From positions 388,146 through 452,145 of the forward strand of contig NZ_JOAI01000001.1 in the NCBI RefSeq assembly GCF_000717715.1: a stretch of 64,000 bases of DNA, read 5' to 3'. A program made the translations under genes and the position numbers. Shown here piece by piece: positions 63,218 through 64,000 of the stretch. The notes beneath the pieces are model-generated. The model saw nothing but the letters and a program-made list of their open reading frames with translations. It was not told the origin of the DNA and did no database searches. Source of the stretch: Streptomyces sp. NRRL B-24484. Its GTDB lineage: Bacteria; Actinomycetota; Actinomycetes; Streptomycetales; Streptomycetaceae. The stretch's first letter is position 1; each line of letters starts with the position of its first letter.

Positions 63218-64000
63218 CAGGCGTCGCCCTCCTTCTTCTTGTCGAGCTTCGGACGGTCGTACTGCGCCGGGGTCACGCCCGCGAAGTGCTTCGCCGGCTC
63301 ACCGTGGTTCTCCAGGTAGTCCAGCGCGGCGATCTCCGGGTGGTGCAGGTCGAACGCCGGGGACTCCGACCGGATGCGCGGCAGCGTGAGGAAGTTGTGC
63401 CGCGGCGGCGGGCAGGAGGTGGCCCACTCCAGCGAGCGGCCGTAGCCCCACGGGTCGTCCACCTCGAGCTTCTCGCCGTACTTGGCGGTCTTCCAGACGT
63501 TGTAGAGGAACGGCAGGATCGACAGGCCGAGCAGGAACGAGCCGACGGTGGAGACGCTGTTCAGCGTGGTGAAGCCGTCGGACGCCAGGTAGTCGGCGTA
63601 GCGGCGGGGCATGCCCTCCGCACCGAGCCAGTGCTGGACGAGGAAGGTGGTGTGGAAGCCGATGAACAGCGTCCAGAAGGTGATCTTGCCGAGACGCTCG
63701 TCGAGCATCTTGCCGGTCATCTTCGGCCACCAGAAGTGGAAGCCCGCGAACATCGCGAAGACGACGGTGCCGAAGACCACGTAGTGGAAGTGGGCGACGA
63801 CGAAGTACGAGTCCGAGACGTGGAAGTCGATCGGCGGGGAGGCGAGCAGAACGCCCGTCAGACCACCGAAGAGGAAGGTCACCAGGAAGCCGATCGTCCA
63901 CAGCATCGGGGTCTCGAAGCTGAGCGATCCCTTCCACATGGTGCCGACCCAGTTGAAGAACTTCACACCGGTCGGGACGGCGATCAGGAAGGTCATGAAG
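63217..64000 (-). CDS. ctaD: Cytochrome c oxidase subunit I, C-terminal part (runs off the window)
   Basis: The last 260 codons of the heme-copper oxidase catalytic subunit. Visible are PTGVKFFNW (K-pathway helix), the heme-ligand region [19 protein letters not shown] (HFH), the amphipathic MPRRYADY loop and the long cytosolic C-terminus. Binuclear-centre Cu ligands upstream are outside the window. It is coupled with ctaF by the overlap. The aa3 genes are thus split: ctaE with qcrCAB on plus, ctaD/ctaF on minus. Confidence 0.96.
   Translation of the reverse strand, partial: FMTFLIAVPTGVKFFNWVGTMWKGSLSFETPMLWTIGFLVTFLFGGLTGVLLASPPIDFHVSDSYFVVAHFHYVVFGTVVFAMFAGFHFWWPKMTGKMLDERLGKITFWTLFIGFHTTFLVQHWLGAEGMPRRYADYLASDGFTTLNSVSTVGSFLLGLSILPFLYNVWKTAKYGEKLEVDDPWGYGRSLEWATSCPPPRHNFLTLPRIRSESPAFDLHHPEIAALDYLENHGEPAKHFAGVTPAQYDRPKLDKKKEGDA

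Overview
The window is a GC-rich (roughly 70-75 %) chromosomal core segment of a Streptomycetaceae actinomycete (Streptomyces or Kitasatospora; the sequence alone does not decide). The evidence is the extreme third-position GC bias, frequent GTG/TTG starts, TANNNT-type -10 boxes directly against start codons, and a gene order that matches my memory of the S. coelicolor SCO2090-SCO2155 block. I see no insertion sequence, prophage, CRISPR array, tRNA or rRNA, and no compositional island. Nearly all genes are recognisable. The less ordinary content lies in RNA control elements, start-site architecture and a few degenerate or low-complexity proteins.

Layout. 1-2016 (minus): end of the division and cell wall cluster (ftsI partial, ftsL, rsmH). 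2553-8247 (plus): beta-carbonic anhydrase and a MoxR / DUF58 / transglutaminase operon. 8348-14972: small membrane and methyltransferase genes, a phytoene-desaturase-like oxidoreductase, a glutamine-rich membrane protein and metF. 15158-21101: a polyprenyl diphosphate synthase and thiamine genes (thiE; TPP riboswitch-thiO-thiS-thiG). 21210-26081: PASTA Ser/Thr kinase, molybdopterin oxidoreductase, bacterioferritin / ferredoxin pair with iron boxes, and class II DAHP synthase. 26200-28320: a Trp-codon leader peptide, attenuator and fused anthranilate synthase. 28431-38280: MacRS two-component pair, PlsC acyltransferase, esterase, lipoprotein, glucokinase, ArsA-like ATPase and SRPBCC protein. 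38667-44330: acyl-CoA ligase, PimB-like mannosyltransferase, a multi-spanning putative glycosyltransferase and a PfkB sugar kinase. 44315-49603 (minus): a gluzincin protease and three tandem NlpC/P60 cell-wall hydrolases, one under a c-di-AMP (ydaO-type) riboswitch. 49794-55686: NYN nuclease-like protein, rhomboid protease, Lrp-type domain, a class V aminotransferase under a SAM-IV-type riboswitch, and trpD. 56566-end: cytochrome bcc-aa3 respiratory genes (ctaE-qcrCAB on plus; ctaF-ctaD on minus) flanking a GntR regulator and an L,D-transpeptidase.

How the genes work together. The block mixes envelope building (FtsI/FtsL, PlsC, FadD, PimB, P60 hydrolases, L,D-transpeptidase), aromatic and tryptophan supply (DAHP synthase, anthranilate synthase, TrpD), cofactors (thiamine, methylene-THF) and the terminal respiratory chain. 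Much of the set also recurs in M. tuberculosis around Rv2163c-Rv2200c (from memory), so it looks like an ancient actinobacterial neighbourhood rather than an accessory island.

No wholly new system is evident. The best leads are: a four-segment trp attenuator whose leader peptide itself appears leaderless; a SAM-IV aptamer with a readable anti-Shine-Dalgarno switch; a c-di-AMP riboswitch on only one of three P60 paralogues; at least nine genes with a -10 box 6-8 nt from the start codon; a possible CTG start for a secreted protease; paired palindromes flanking a -10-like box upstream of glucokinase; and a prion-like Q/Y-rich membrane protein.
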